A DNA stretch of 64,000 nt, taken from positions 930,001 through 994,000 of the forward strand of contig NZ_JAFKCT010000001.1 of the NCBI RefSeq assembly GCF_017254915.1. The letters run 5' to 3'. Position 1 is the first letter of the stretch; each line of letters begins with the position of its first letter. Shown here one piece after another: positions 9,021-16,939 of the stretch. The notes beneath the pieces are model-generated. The model was not told the DNA's origin, made no database searches, and was given only the letters and a program-made list of their open reading frames with translations. Source of the stretch: Algoriphagus oliviformis (GTDB lineage Bacteria > Bacteroidota > Bacteroidia > Cytophagales > Cyclobacteriaceae). The position numbers and the translations under genes are program-made.

Positions 9021-9470
9021 TCAGTTGTTTAGCAGTGCTTTGACCATGTCTGCGATAGCCTTGCCGTCGGCTTTTCCTGCCAGTCTTTTGGTAGCGCCCA
9101 TCACTTTGCCCATGTCTTTGGGGCCAGCGGCACCCACTTCGGCGATGATGGCTTGGACCTCGGCTTTCAGTTCTTCTTCGGTCAGCGCTTTTGGCAGAAA
9201 CTCCTGGATCACGGCCAGCTCGGCCATTTCCACGTCCAGCAGATCGGCTCTGCCCTGCTGCTGGTAGATGTCGGCGGAGTCTTTTCGTTGTTTGGCAGCT
9301 TTGGTCAGCAGCTTCATTTCCTCGTCCTCGGTGAGCTCGCCTTTGAATCCTTCCTTGGTTTCTTCCAAAAGGATCATGGATTTGATGGCACGCAGTGCGG
9401 TGAGGCGCACCTTGTCTTTTGCGATCATTGCCGATTTAATTTCCCCTTCTACTTTCTGCTTTAGAGCCAT
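9021..9470 (-). CDS. yqeY: GatB/YqeY domain protein
   Basis: 149 residues, the usual length. It carries the YqeY hallmarks: [56 protein letters not shown] and [19 protein letters not shown]. The domain is the tRNA-binding tail of GatB amidotransferases standing alone; its own function is not established. It is the first gene of the yqeY-cvpA-pabA operon and is divergent from pdxJ. Confidence 0.92.
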   Translation of the reverse strand: MALKQKVEGEIKSAMIAKDKVRLTALRAIKSMILLEETKEGFKGELTEDEEMKLLTKAAKQRKDSADIYQQQGRADLLDVEMAELAVIQEFLPKALTEEELKAEVQAIIAEVGAAGPKDMGKVMGATKRLAGKADGKAIADMVKALLNN

Positions 9471-9476
9471 TAGTCC

Positions 9477-9484
9477 TAAGTTTG
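9477..9484 (+). promoter_or_regulatory. Promoter -7 box for pdxJ
   Basis: TAAGTTTG fits TAnnTTTG and would give a leader of about 38 bases. The -33 part would overlap the 5' end of yqeY on the other strand. Confidence 0.5.
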
Positions 9485-9528
9485 TGTTTCAAAAATTTTG
9501 GGTAAAAATACCCTTTTTCCCAGCAGAT

Positions 9529-10245
9529 ATGACTAAGCTGAGTGTAAATATCAACAAGATCGCCACCCTGCGCAATGCCCGGGGGGGCAACAATCCAGAC
9601 GTGGTAAAGGTGGCTTTGGACTGTGAGCGATTTGGTTCCCAGGGGATTACAGTACACCCCCGTCCGGATGAGCGGCACATCCGCTACCAGGATGTGCTGG
9701 ACCTCGCGCAGGTCGTGACCACAGAGTTCAACATCGAGGGCTACCCCGATCAGCGCTATATGCAACTGTGCCGGGAGGTGAAGCCTGCCCAGGCCACGCT
9801 TGTCCCAGATCCCCCGGATGCCATCACTTCCAATACCGGTTGGGACACGATCGCGCACCAGAGCCAGCTTCGTGACATCGTCGCCGAGCTCCGGTCTTAT
9901 GGCTGCCGCGTGTCCATTTTCATCAATCCGGAGGCAAAATACTTCGAGCCCGCCAAGCTGACCGGTACGGATCGGGTGGAGCTCTACACGGAGCCTTATG
10001 CCTCGCTTTTTCCGAAGGATAGGGAAAATGCCGTGAAGCCCTACGTGGAAGTAGCCCAGCTGGCCAAAGAACTTGGCCTTGGCCTGAATGCCGGCCACGA
10101 CTTGGACTTGCACAATCTGGCTTACCTCGCGCAAAGTATCCCCCATCTGGAGGAAGTCTCCATCGGCCATGCCTTGGTCTGCGACGCGCTCTACTATGGC
10201 CTGGAAAACACGATCCAGATGTATAGGAGGCAGTTGGAGATCTAG
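9529..10245 (+). CDS. pdxJ: Pyridoxine 5'-phosphate synthase
   Basis: 238 residues from the ATG at 9529; the frame stays open upstream but [20 protein letters not shown] is the true family start. Key motifs are HPRPDERHI (residues 43-51), the phosphate-binding C-terminal ISIGHALV and [10 protein letters not shown]. It condenses deoxyxylulose 5-phosphate with 1-amino-3-oxo-4-(phosphohydroxy)propan-2-one to make pyridoxine phosphate. The stop codon TAG shares its last G with the left inverted repeat of the following mobile element, so the insertion sits exactly at the gene end. Confidence 0.95.
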   Translation: MTKLSVNINKIATLRNARGGNNPDVVKVALDCERFGSQGITVHPRPDERHIRYQDVLDLAQVVTTEFNIEGYPDQRYMQLCREVKPAQATLVPDPPDAITSNTGWDTIAHQSQLRDIVAELRSYGCRVSIFINPEAKYFEPAKLTGTDRVELYTEPYASLFPKDRENAVKPYVEVAQLAKELGLGLNAGHDLDLHNLAYLAQSIPHLEEVSIGHALVCDALYYGLENTIQMYRRQLEI

Positions 10246-10317
10246 TCAACGGTCGACGGACGACGGTCGACCGCCTGTTTTGAAGAACTTCACTCCCTAA
10301 AAGAAACTCTAAAGCGT

Positions 10318-10350
10318 ATGGCATTCAAATGGCATTCAAATGGCATTCAA
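10318..10350 (+). repeat. Three tandem 11-bp repeats that include the start codon
   Basis: ATGGCATTCAA is present three times in perfect tandem (10318-10328, 10329-10339, 10340-10350). Because 11 is not a multiple of three, each copy places an ATG in a different frame. Only the third opens the long reading frame; the first two give peptides of about 12 residues. Confidence 0.9.
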
Positions 10351-10690
10351 ATTTGAGAACTTAAGAGTGTGGGAGTTGGCGATTGATCTGTCGGCCGAAG
10401 TAAGCAAGTTGGTCAAGACCTTTCCAGCCGAAGAGCGATTTGTGCTGAGTACGCAAATGCAGCGCGCGGCGGATTCTGTCGCTCTGAACATTGCCGAAGG
10501 CTCCACGGGCCAGTCAAATGCAGAATTCAAGAAGTTTCTTGGATATGCCAATCGATCAGCCATTGAAGTGGTCAGCTGTTTGCATTTGGGTAGAAAACGA
10601 AACGTCATCACAGAGGACGGCTTTACGCGTTTGTACGCTTCCTTTGAAGGATTGATTATAAAAATTCAAGCACTGAAGAACTCATTTTAG
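10340..10690 (+). CDS. Four-helix-bundle protein (S23 / intervening-sequence protein family)
   Basis: 116 residues. MAFKFENLRVWELAIDLSAE opens the family, with LSTQMQRAADSVALNIAEGS and EFKKFLGYANRSAIEVVS marking helices 2-3. Homologues occur inside intervening sequences of 23S rRNA genes and, as Avd, in diversity-generating retroelements; neither a 23S gene nor a reverse transcriptase is present here. The biochemical role is unknown; basic bundle surfaces suggest nucleic-acid binding. It lies alone inside inverted repeats between pdxJ and a hydrolase gene, and its start codon is the third unit of an 11-bp tandem repeat. Confidence 0.88.
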   Translation: MAFKFENLRVWELAIDLSAEVSKLVKTFPAEERFVLSTQMQRAADSVALNIAEGSTGQSNAEFKKFLGYANRSAIEVVSCLHLGRKRNVITEDGFTRLYASFEGLIIKIQALKNSF

Positions 10691-10760
10691 AACCGAGTCG
10701 AATCTTAATTTCACCAGGAATCGGCTGTCGTCCGTCGACAGTCGACCGTTGACAAAAACA

Positions 10761-11519
10761 ATGAAACTCAACTTTAAAAAAACCGGCTCTGGCCATCCCC
10801 TCGTCATCCTGCACGGGCTCTTTGGCTCGCTGGACAATTGGTTTTCCATCGCCAAGGAGTTGACGGAGCACTACACCCTCTACCTGGTCGATCAGCGAAA
10901 CCACGGCGACTCCCCCCATGCGGATGCTTGGAACTACGACGTGATGGTGGAGGACCTGAAGGAGCTACTGGATGCAGAGGGCCTGGATAAGATCTATCTC
11001 ATGGGGCATTCCATGGGAGGGAAGACGGTGATGAACTTTGCCGCGAAGTATCCCGAGTACATCGAAAAGCTCATCGTGGCCGACATAGCTCCCCGCTACT
11101 ACGCTCCCCATCACCAGACCATCTTGGAAGGCCTGAATTCACTCGATCTGAAAGCCATCCAGTCGAGAAAAGAGGCCGACGAGCAGCTGGCCGTATATGT
11201 GCCGGAGCTCGGCACGCGGCAGTTTCTGCTCAAAAGCCTCACTCGCGGCGGAGAAGGCTTTGCCTGGAAGATCAATCTACCCGTGATCACCCAAAACATC
11301 GAAAATGTCGGCGAAGCACTTGCCGAGGGAAGCCAGTTTGACGGGCCCACCCTCTTCCTCGCGGGCGGCAATTCCAACTACATCCAGCAAAAGGACTTGC
11401 CTGACCTGGAAAAGCACTTCCCGAATTACCAGCTGGAATTCGTCGCCAATGCGGGCCACTGGCTTCACGCCGAGCAGCCCCACGCCGTGGTGGAGGAGAT
11501 GCGGAAGTTTTTGAAATAG
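10761..11519 (+). CDS. Alpha/beta fold hydrolase (YbfF-like esterase)
   Basis: 252 residues from the ATG at 10761. The oxyanion segment ILHGLFGSLDNW, the nucleophile elbow MGHSMGGKT (Ser84) and the late NAGHWLHAEQP histidine (about 237) give a complete catalytic triad. The DQRNHGDSPH motif is typical of YbfF-type acyl-CoA/ester hydrolases. The substrate is not known. It begins 7 bp after the right inverted repeat of the S23 element, so its original promoter region may have been disturbed. A perfect hairpin terminator follows. Confidence 0.88.
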   Translation: MKLNFKKTGSGHPLVILHGLFGSLDNWFSIAKELTEHYTLYLVDQRNHGDSPHADAWNYDVMVEDLKELLDAEGLDKIYLMGHSMGGKTVMNFAAKYPEYIEKLIVADIAPRYYAPHHQTILEGLNSLDLKAIQSRKEADEQLAVYVPELGTRQFLLKSLTRGGEGFAWKINLPVITQNIENVGEALAEGSQFDGPTLFLAGGNSNYIQQKDLPDLEKHFPNYQLEFVANAGHWLHAEQPHAVVEEMRKFLK

Positions 11520-11548
11520 AAAAAGGGGGACTGGTGAATCCCCCTTTT
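11520..11548. terminator. Bidirectional terminator
   Basis: AAAAGGGGGA (11521-11530) pairs perfectly with TCCCCCTTTT (11539-11548) around an eight-base loop. It lies between convergent genes and has T-rich ends on both strands. Confidence 0.8.
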
Positions 11549-11558
11549 AAATCCCTTG

Positions 11559-12299
11559 TTAGTTTTTCAGCTTCAGGGAGTACCCCAACTCCAAGGCCCA
11601 GAAATTCAGGTTGGTCGAATGGGTTACATGGTATTGCTCCCCGTCAAGGATGACCTCAGGGAAATCGCGTGCAACCACCGCGTCCATGAGTGTGACACCA
11701 AGGCTGCCTTTCAAGTAGATAGTGGATTTTTCGCCTACCGCATAGTGAAGCTCAACATTTGGTTTCACCAATGGGAAAACACGGTTTTCCACGATTTGCG
11801 ATCCAGAAAATGTGAGGTCATAAAGCGGAACACTGGAGGTGGTTCCATCAGGATTCTTCTTGTCATTTCGCATGGTTTGAAATGATTTAGAATTTTCGTA
11901 AGTGAGATTGTCGCTTGGCATGAAGCCAATTCCAAATGCCAAATTAGCTCGAACAGAGAACTTGGCGGCATTCGGATTGTGGTTATAGCCAATTAGGGGT
12001 AAAATCGAGAAATGATGAATTTCCCCAATTCCATGTCGACCAACACCAAATTGAAAGCCGTTTCCATACCGATTTACCCCGAGGTCGATGCCGTAGATCA
12101 AGCCATTGTCCTTGATCGTTAACCCCGAAGCAGTGATAGACCATCCGCTGGTATTCACTGTTCTCAATCCATCTAGGTTGCCGCTATAGTCCCAAGTGAT
12201 ACTCGGAAAACCAAAAGAGAGGCTAAGCGCTTTCTGCGCAAATACTCCGGTGGGGACTGCCAGAAACACAAAGAGGGCTACAGCGATAGTTTTAATCAT
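11559..12299 (-). CDS. Hypothetical secreted beta-barrel-like protein
   Basis: 246 residues. The signal peptide ends at TGVFAQ. The rest alternates short hydrophobic strands with polar turns (for example GLIYGIDLGVNRYGNGFQFGVG and STIYLKGSLGVTLMD) and ends LELGYSLKLKN, as in small outer-membrane barrels of the PorT/OmpW kind. I do not recognise a specific family. It lies 3 bp downstream of a lipoprotein gene on the same strand, so the two are an operon. The base composition is clearly AT-richer than its neighbours. Confidence 0.7.
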   Translation of the reverse strand: MIKTIAVALFVFLAVPTGVFAQKALSLSFGFPSITWDYSGNLDGLRTVNTSGWSITASGLTIKDNGLIYGIDLGVNRYGNGFQFGVGRHGIGEIHHFSILPLIGYNHNPNAAKFSVRANLAFGIGFMPSDNLTYENSKSFQTMRNDKKNPDGTTSSVPLYDLTFSGSQIVENRVFPLVKPNVELHYAVGEKSTIYLKGSLGVTLMDAVVARDFPEVILDGEQYHVTHSTNLNFWALELGYSLKLKN

Positions 12300-12302
12300 A
12301 CG

Positions 12303-13295
12303 TTAAAACCCTTTGTCAATTCTGTATAAATCAAAATCCCAGTACGAAAATCCTCCAGCTCCATCACCATGGTTACCTCCAACTTCTACATAAAAGTGAC
12401 TATCTAGCCTATAGGATTCCAAGCCCCTTGAGGAAGTATAATGAGTCTCTTCATAAACGTCGCTCCATTTTGAGTCACTGTCAATGTCTGATTGAGTACC
12501 AATGCTGTTTTTCTTGCTTTTGAACCAATAGTTCCAAGATATCTGAATGTCCGTGGGCTCTCCGCTATATAGAGGCGGGGAGTTTCTCTTCATGTGTTTT
12601 GCTTGGGAGAACAACTTGAAATAGACTCCTGCGGACTGATACACATGTTTGGCTTCAACCCGATATTCGTATCCATTGTCACCAGGAGTATTACTATCAT
12701 ACCTGCATTCATCCCAGTCGCAATTGGTTCCCACGGCCGCAATTCTTCTATTCTCTAAATCCGCTTTTTTCTTTGAAAGAATGGTTCCAGTCGAGCCCTC
12801 TTCCAACATTCCGATTACGTCGTCCTCGAAGGAAAAAAGATAGACTAACTCCGAGTCATAGTCACCTTCAATCAAAGAGGTTCTTAAAGAGAAATCCTCG
12901 GTCACTGCTACCAGTTTTCTAGCAAAATCCAAGTAAAACAATCGCTCACCGATGACAACTGTCTTTTCCTCGTCTAGAATATCAAGGATTAGCGAGCCTT
13001 CGTACTCTTTTAGCGCATTTGCTTCATCGTCAGAAAGTACTCTCGCATTTGCGGTCGCTTCTCTACTATGTACTAGCTTAGAAATTGACCTGAAGTCCAG
13101 CTCAGTGATTTGCTTAGGATTCTGGATAGCGCCTTCATACGCTTCGAAGTCCGCAAAGTTTAAGGTATTGTCCCTGATCTTTAACTTGTTTACAGTCGAG
13201 TGATCGGACAAGGATTCACTGGGATCAGAAATACAGCTCCCAACAATTGCCGCAGTCAGCAAAAAGCCGCTGAATTTTAAAATTTGTGTTTTCAT
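12303..13295 (-). CDS. Hypothetical lipoprotein (330 aa)
   Basis: A lipoprotein signal peptide ends at GSC (about residue 21). No known domain is recognised. The middle is rich in Glu/Asp/Ser, and the C-terminal half has many aromatic residues plus a CDWDECRYD segment that could form a disulfide. It sits 3 bp upstream of the barrel-like gene, shares its low GC content, and lies next to a 19-A tract in the upstream region. Both genes look like recently acquired surface components; the function is unknown. Confidence 0.65.
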   Translation of the reverse strand: MKTQILKFSGFLLTAAIVGSCISDPSESLSDHSTVNKLKIRDNTLNFADFEAYEGAIQNPKQITELDFRSISKLVHSREATANARVLSDDEANALKEYEGSLILDILDEEKTVVIGERLFYLDFARKLVAVTEDFSLRTSLIEGDYDSELVYLFSFEDDVIGMLEEGSTGTILSKKKADLENRRIAAVGTNCDWDECRYDSNTPGDNGYEYRVEAKHVYQSAGVYFKLFSQAKHMKRNSPPLYSGEPTDIQISWNYWFKSKKNSIGTQSDIDSDSKWSDVYEETHYTSSRGLESYRLDSHFYVEVGGNHGDGAGGFSYWDFDLYRIDKGF

Positions 13296-13325
13296 AAAAG
13301 TATGTGAGATTAAATAGTTTGAGCT

Positions 13326-13344
13326 AAAAAAAAAAAAAAAAAAA
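13326..13344. repeat. 19-base poly-A tract
   Basis: Nineteen consecutive A residues lie 30 bp upstream of the lipoprotein start (poly-T on its coding strand). Homopolymers of this length are prone to slippage and could vary promoter spacing. No promoter box was found to confirm this. Confidence 0.9.
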
Positions 13345-13482
13345 CTTAACTAAGCAATAGATCACCTAATTTACTTCCGAATATATTTCTCAACATCCTG
13401 ATATTCAGTTGTTTAATTTTTTTTATAGCGAATGAAGTATAGTAGGCCTGCCCAATGCCATTTTTCTTACGAATTTTGCCTC

Positions 13483-14193
13483 ATGCCCAAAGGAAAGCTT
13501 TTCTTGATTCCCAATGTTCTGGCCGACAACACGGCCCATTGGGTCATTTCACCCCAAGTACAGGAAGTCATCGCCCATACCAAGATCTTCCTGGTCGAAA
13601 ACCCCCGCTCCGCCCGTCGCTACATCTCCAGCCTCAAACTGGGCGTGAATCTCGAGGAGGTTCACATGGAAATCCTGGACAAGGGGACTCCGCCCGAATA
13701 CATCAACCGACTCATGCAGCCCCTGATGAACGGGGCCGACATAGGCGTGATCTCTGAGGCGGGTTGCCCTGGCATCGCCGATCCGGGTGCTTTGGCCGTG
13801 GACTACGCCCACCAAAAAGGCATTCAAGTCGTACCGATCTCGGGGCCCAGCTCCATGTTTCTGGCGCTGATGGGCTCGGGATTTTCCGGGCAGTCCTTTG
13901 CTTTTCATGGCTATCTGCCCATTGACAAAAAGGAAAGAGCCTTGGCCCTAAAGAAACTGGAAGCCGAATCTCTGAAGGAAAGACGAAGCCAGATTTTCAT
14001 GGAAACCCCTTTCCGCAATAACCAACTGCTGGAAGACCTCCTTGCCCACCTCGCTCCGCAGACCAAGCTGTGCATCGCCAAAAACCTCACGGCGGCTGAC
14101 GAATTTATCCAAACCAAAACCATCGCCGATTGGAAAAACCATCCTGTCGACCTGCATAAAATCCCCACTGTTTTTGTCCTCCAAAGCTTCTAA
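13483..14193 (+). CDS. SAM-dependent methyltransferase, RsmI-like (tetrapyrrole methylase fold)
   Basis: 236 residues from the ATG at 13483 (MPKGKLFLIPNVLAD); an upstream extension is unlike the family. It has the MVENPRSARR-like segment LVENPRSARRYI, GVISEAGCPGIADPG and ISGPSSMFLALMGSG motifs of the tetrapyrrole methylase fold used by RsmI, but it is about 40 residues shorter and begins IPNVLAD instead of the RsmI VATPIGN, so it is probably the paralogous Bacteroidota group rather than true 16S rRNA 2'-O-methyltransferase RsmI. It ends 3 bp before the dipeptidase gene. Confidence 0.85.
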   Translation: MPKGKLFLIPNVLADNTAHWVISPQVQEVIAHTKIFLVENPRSARRYISSLKLGVNLEEVHMEILDKGTPPEYINRLMQPLMNGADIGVISEAGCPGIADPGALAVDYAHQKGIQVVPISGPSSMFLALMGSGFSGQSFAFHGYLPIDKKERALALKKLEAESLKERRSQIFMETPFRNNQLLEDLLAHLAPQTKLCIAKNLTAADEFIQTKTIADWKNHPVDLHKIPTVFVLQSF

Positions 14194-14196
14194 GCC

Positions 14197-15267
14197 ATGC
14201 TGACCTTTGATGCCCACCTTGACCTGAGTATGAATGCCCTCGAGTGGAACAGGGATCTTTCCAGACCTGTCGCCGAGATCAATGCCCGGGAGAAAGGGCT
14301 GAATGACAAGCCGGATCGTGGCAAAGCGACGGTGTCCCTCCCCGAGCTGCGCAAAGGAAACATCGGCTTGGTCGTCTCCACCCAGATCGGACGCTACGTC
14401 GCGCTCGACAATCCACTTCCGGGATGGCATTCCCCGGAACAGGCTTGGGCGCAGACGCAAGGGCAGCTCGCTTGGTATCAGGCTATGGTGGAAAAGGGCG
14501 AAATGACCCAGATTCGCAATTTGGCGGAGCTGGAAAGGCACGTTGCTTTTTGGAATGACGGAAATGAAAACAGGTCGAAACCCGTCGGCTTCATCCTTTC
14601 CCTCGAGGGAGCGGATTCGATCGTGAACCTGGACTATCTGGAAAAAGCCTACGAAAGTGGCCTCCGGGCCTTGGGCCCGGCACACTACGGACCGGGTCGG
14701 TATGCCTTTGGCACGGATGCCTCGGCTCCGCTAAGCCAGCAAGGAAAGGAGTTGGTCAAAAAAATGGATGAGCTCGGCATCATTCTGGACGCAACGCATC
14801 TCTGCGATTTGGCCTTTTGGGATGCGCTGGAGATCTACCAGGGGCCGGTCTGGGCCAGCCACAACAACGTTCGGGCTTTGGTCGATCACAACCGGCAGTT
14901 TTCCGACGAGATGATCAAGGCCTTGGTGGATCGCGGCGCGGTGATAGGTGGCGCCTTTGATGCCTGGATGCTCAGCCCCGGCTGGGTCAGGGGAAAATCG
15001 ACTCCCAAAGAGCGTAACGTCACCATCTCTACTGTCTTGGATCACCTCGACCATATCTGCCAGATCGCCGGCAATGCCAACCATATCGGCATCGGCTCAG
15101 ACCTCGATGGGGCCTTCGGTACGGAGCAAAGTCCCGCCGACTTGGAGACCATCGCCGATTTGCAAAAAATCCCCGACCTGCTTCGTCAAAGAGGCTACGC
15201 TGAGTCGGACGTGGAAAAAGTCATGCACGGCAACTGGCTACGCTTTTTAAAAAGAGCTTGGGTGTAG
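14197..15267 (+). CDS. Membrane dipeptidase (peptidase family M19)
   Basis: 356 residues. The binuclear zinc ligands of renal-dipeptidase-like enzymes are visible: HLDLS near the start (HxD), the bridging Glu in SLEGADSI, LDATHLCD, ASHNNVR and the terminal GIGSDLDGAFG. It hydrolyses dipeptides, often with a D-residue at the second position. No signal peptide is seen, so it is probably cytosolic. It is translationally coupled to the methyltransferase upstream. Confidence 0.93.
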   Translation: MLTFDAHLDLSMNALEWNRDLSRPVAEINAREKGLNDKPDRGKATVSLPELRKGNIGLVVSTQIGRYVALDNPLPGWHSPEQAWAQTQGQLAWYQAMVEKGEMTQIRNLAELERHVAFWNDGNENRSKPVGFILSLEGADSIVNLDYLEKAYESGLRALGPAHYGPGRYAFGTDASAPLSQQGKELVKKMDELGIILDATHLCDLAFWDALEIYQGPVWASHNNVRALVDHNRQFSDEMIKALVDRGAVIGGAFDAWMLSPGWVRGKSTPKERNVTISTVLDHLDHICQIAGNANHIGIGSDLDGAFGTEQSPADLETIADLQKIPDLLRQRGYAESDVEKVMHGNWLRFLKRAWV

Positions 15268-15308
15268 GCAATAAATAAATGAGTGGTATCGTTGCTTATC
15301 GTTTGCAT

Positions 15309-15331
15309 AAATAATTCTAATTGAATTATTT
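15309..15331. promoter_or_regulatory. AT-rich 9-bp inverted repeat
   Basis: AAATAATTC (15309-15317) and GAATTATTT (15323-15331) form a perfect dyad with a five-base centre. It lies 28 bp before the PEGA-protein start and could be an operator or a weak terminator of the dipeptidase gene; the sequence does not decide. Confidence 0.4.
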
Positions 15332-15359
15332 GCGCATTAGTATCACCAACCCCCCACCC

Positions 15360-16691
15360 ATGAATTTAAAAAATCTACTCCTTTTCTTTGTTTTCACCCT
15401 GATTGCTTTCACTTCTTTTTCACAAAAACTAATGCTTACCGCGGATCAATCCGACGCAAAATTCATCTTGCTGAACGACTATGACGACTCCGACAAGATG
15501 GAACTGGGCACCGGAACCGTGGAGCTGAAGCTGGAAAAAGACAGCAAAAACCGCGTGAAAATCGTCAAGCCCGGCTACCAGGCCGTGATCAAAGAGTACA
15601 ACAAAGACCTCAAGTGGGACAAAGAGCAGCGTATTGCCCTGACTACCCGTCAGGTGGACATCACCGCCGAGCCCTTTGACGCGGAGATCCTCGTGGATGG
15701 ACGTGTGATCGGCAGCAAGGCCATCTACCTCTACGTCCAAAAGGATCGATTCCTCACCCTTGAAGTCAAAAAGCCAGGCTACATGCCCGTGACCAAGGTT
15801 TACTACAACCAGCCGGACAAGGAAACGCCTCCTTTTAAAGACCACTTTGTCCTGAAGGATCGTCAGGTTCGTTTGGAGGTTTTTCCTGCCGACGCCAACG
15901 TGTCCGCAAACGGAATCACCCTCGGCAAAGGGAACCAAGATATCAGAGTTCCTTTTGGGGACTGCGTGACAGTTACCGTGACCAAAGAAGGTTTTGTGAA
16001 CTACGAAAAAGTACTCTGCAACAAAGAGGGCGACCCAGAGCCTCCTGTCCGTGACAAGGCGGTATTGGAAGACAGATTGGTGAAGATCACCACAGCGCCA
16101 AATGACGCGGCAATCGAGATCGGCGGCAAGCGTGTAGGCAATGGCTCCTATGACCTGAAGGTCGCCAAAAACTCCTGCGTGGAGATCCGCGTGAGCAAAG
16201 ACGGTTTCATCCGCTATGTGAAAAACTACTGCAACCAAGCCAACATGCAGGAGCCGCCCGCTTCTGACTTCCTGGAAATGGTGGTGGACGAAGCCTATAC
16301 ATCCTCCGTCTCCTCCGACTTGGCCAACGTACGGATCACCGTCCCGGTAAATACCGCCCATTCTCCTGAGGCTGCCTGGAAAATCCTCAGCTCCATCATT
16401 ACCGGCTACTTTGATATCTTGGAGACGGTGGACTACAATACCGGCTACCTGACCACTTCCTGGCAGGTGCAAAACTTCCAGTCCAGCATCATCCGTACCC
16501 GCGTGATCGTCTCCAGCGGAGGCAACTCCGACCAGCTGGCCTACGCAGTGAAGCTCATCAGCCAGGAGGCGTATCTGGATGGGAAAAACCAAGTGACCGT
16601 CAAAGACGACGAGCGCTTCCAAGATTGGGCGAGAATTCTGAAGAAATACGACGGCCTAATCCAAGAGATCCAGGCTCGCTTGCAAAACTAA
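15360..16691 (+). CDS. PEGA-repeat secreted protein
   Basis: 443 residues from the ATG at 15360, which begins a clear signal peptide (MNLKNLLLFFVFTLIAFTSFSQ); the frame is open further upstream. The body holds about four PEGA-like repeats of 70-75 residues, each with a beta pair such as AEPFDAEILVDGRVIGS or TAPNDAAIEIGGKRVGNG and ending in KPGY/KEGF/KDGF plus a conserved YCN-like cysteine segment. A separate C-terminal domain (about 330-443) is mixed alpha/beta. PEGA domains are surface or periplasmic; the role here is unknown. Confidence 0.8.
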   Translation: MNLKNLLLFFVFTLIAFTSFSQKLMLTADQSDAKFILLNDYDDSDKMELGTGTVELKLEKDSKNRVKIVKPGYQAVIKEYNKDLKWDKEQRIALTTRQVDITAEPFDAEILVDGRVIGSKAIYLYVQKDRFLTLEVKKPGYMPVTKVYYNQPDKETPPFKDHFVLKDRQVRLEVFPADANVSANGITLGKGNQDIRVPFGDCVTVTVTKEGFVNYEKVLCNKEGDPEPPVRDKAVLEDRLVKITTAPNDAAIEIGGKRVGNGSYDLKVAKNSCVEIRVSKDGFIRYVKNYCNQANMQEPPASDFLEMVVDEAYTSSVSSDLANVRITVPVNTAHSPEAAWKILSSIITGYFDILETVDYNTGYLTTSWQVQNFQSSIIRTRVIVSSGGNSDQLAYAVKLISQEAYLDGKNQVTVKDDERFQDWARILKKYDGLIQEIQARLQN

Positions 16692-16721
16692 AGGAAGGCC
16701 CTACGGCCCTCCCTCTCAATG

Positions 16722-16758
16722 ACCCCCGGCAGTTTCCTGCTGGGGGTTTTTCTTTTTT
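16722..16758 (+). terminator. Terminator after the PEGA-protein gene
   Basis: ACCCCCGGCAG, a TTTC loop, then CTGCTGGGGGT form a stem with one wobble, followed by a long T-rich run. Confidence 0.8.
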
Positions 16759-16939
16759 GGATGGGGCCAAGTCGGTAGCATTCGGGACAGCCGTCTTTTT
16801 TTTACTGGGGAAAAGCTGCGGAAAAACAGCCGGTGTGAGCCCTTGGCATTAGTCCTTTCCCTACAGACCGGGGTATTATCTGAAGGAATAATGTATAAAT
16901 TGACTTCCGCCCATTTTTCAATCAAAACCCAAAAACAAC

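Larger units (their letters stand above)
10245..10753 (+). mobile_element. Inverted-repeat-bounded element carrying an S23/four-helix-bundle gene
   Basis: A 509 bp unit is bounded by perfect 13 bp terminal inverted repeats, GTCAACGGTCGAC at the left (10245-10257) and its complement at the right (10741-10753). Each end extends into about 31 bp of GTCGAC-rich sequence (10245-10275 and 10723-10753). The only gene inside is a four-helix-bundle protein related to the proteins of 23S rRNA intervening sequences. No target duplication is visible (left flank ATCTA, right flank AAAAA). There is no transposase, so if mobile it would act non-autonomously. The right end is 7 bp from the start of the next gene. 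Confidence 0.6.

Noticed and set aside
10340-10690. Diversity-generating retroelement or 23S intervening sequence
   Set aside because: The protein resembles Avd/S23, but there is no reverse transcriptase, template/variable repeat or 23S rRNA sequence around it.
13432-13482. Longer N-terminus for the RsmI-like methyltransferase
   Set aside because: The extra 17 residues are Cys/His-rich and unlike the family; MPKGKLFLIP at 13483 is the expected start.
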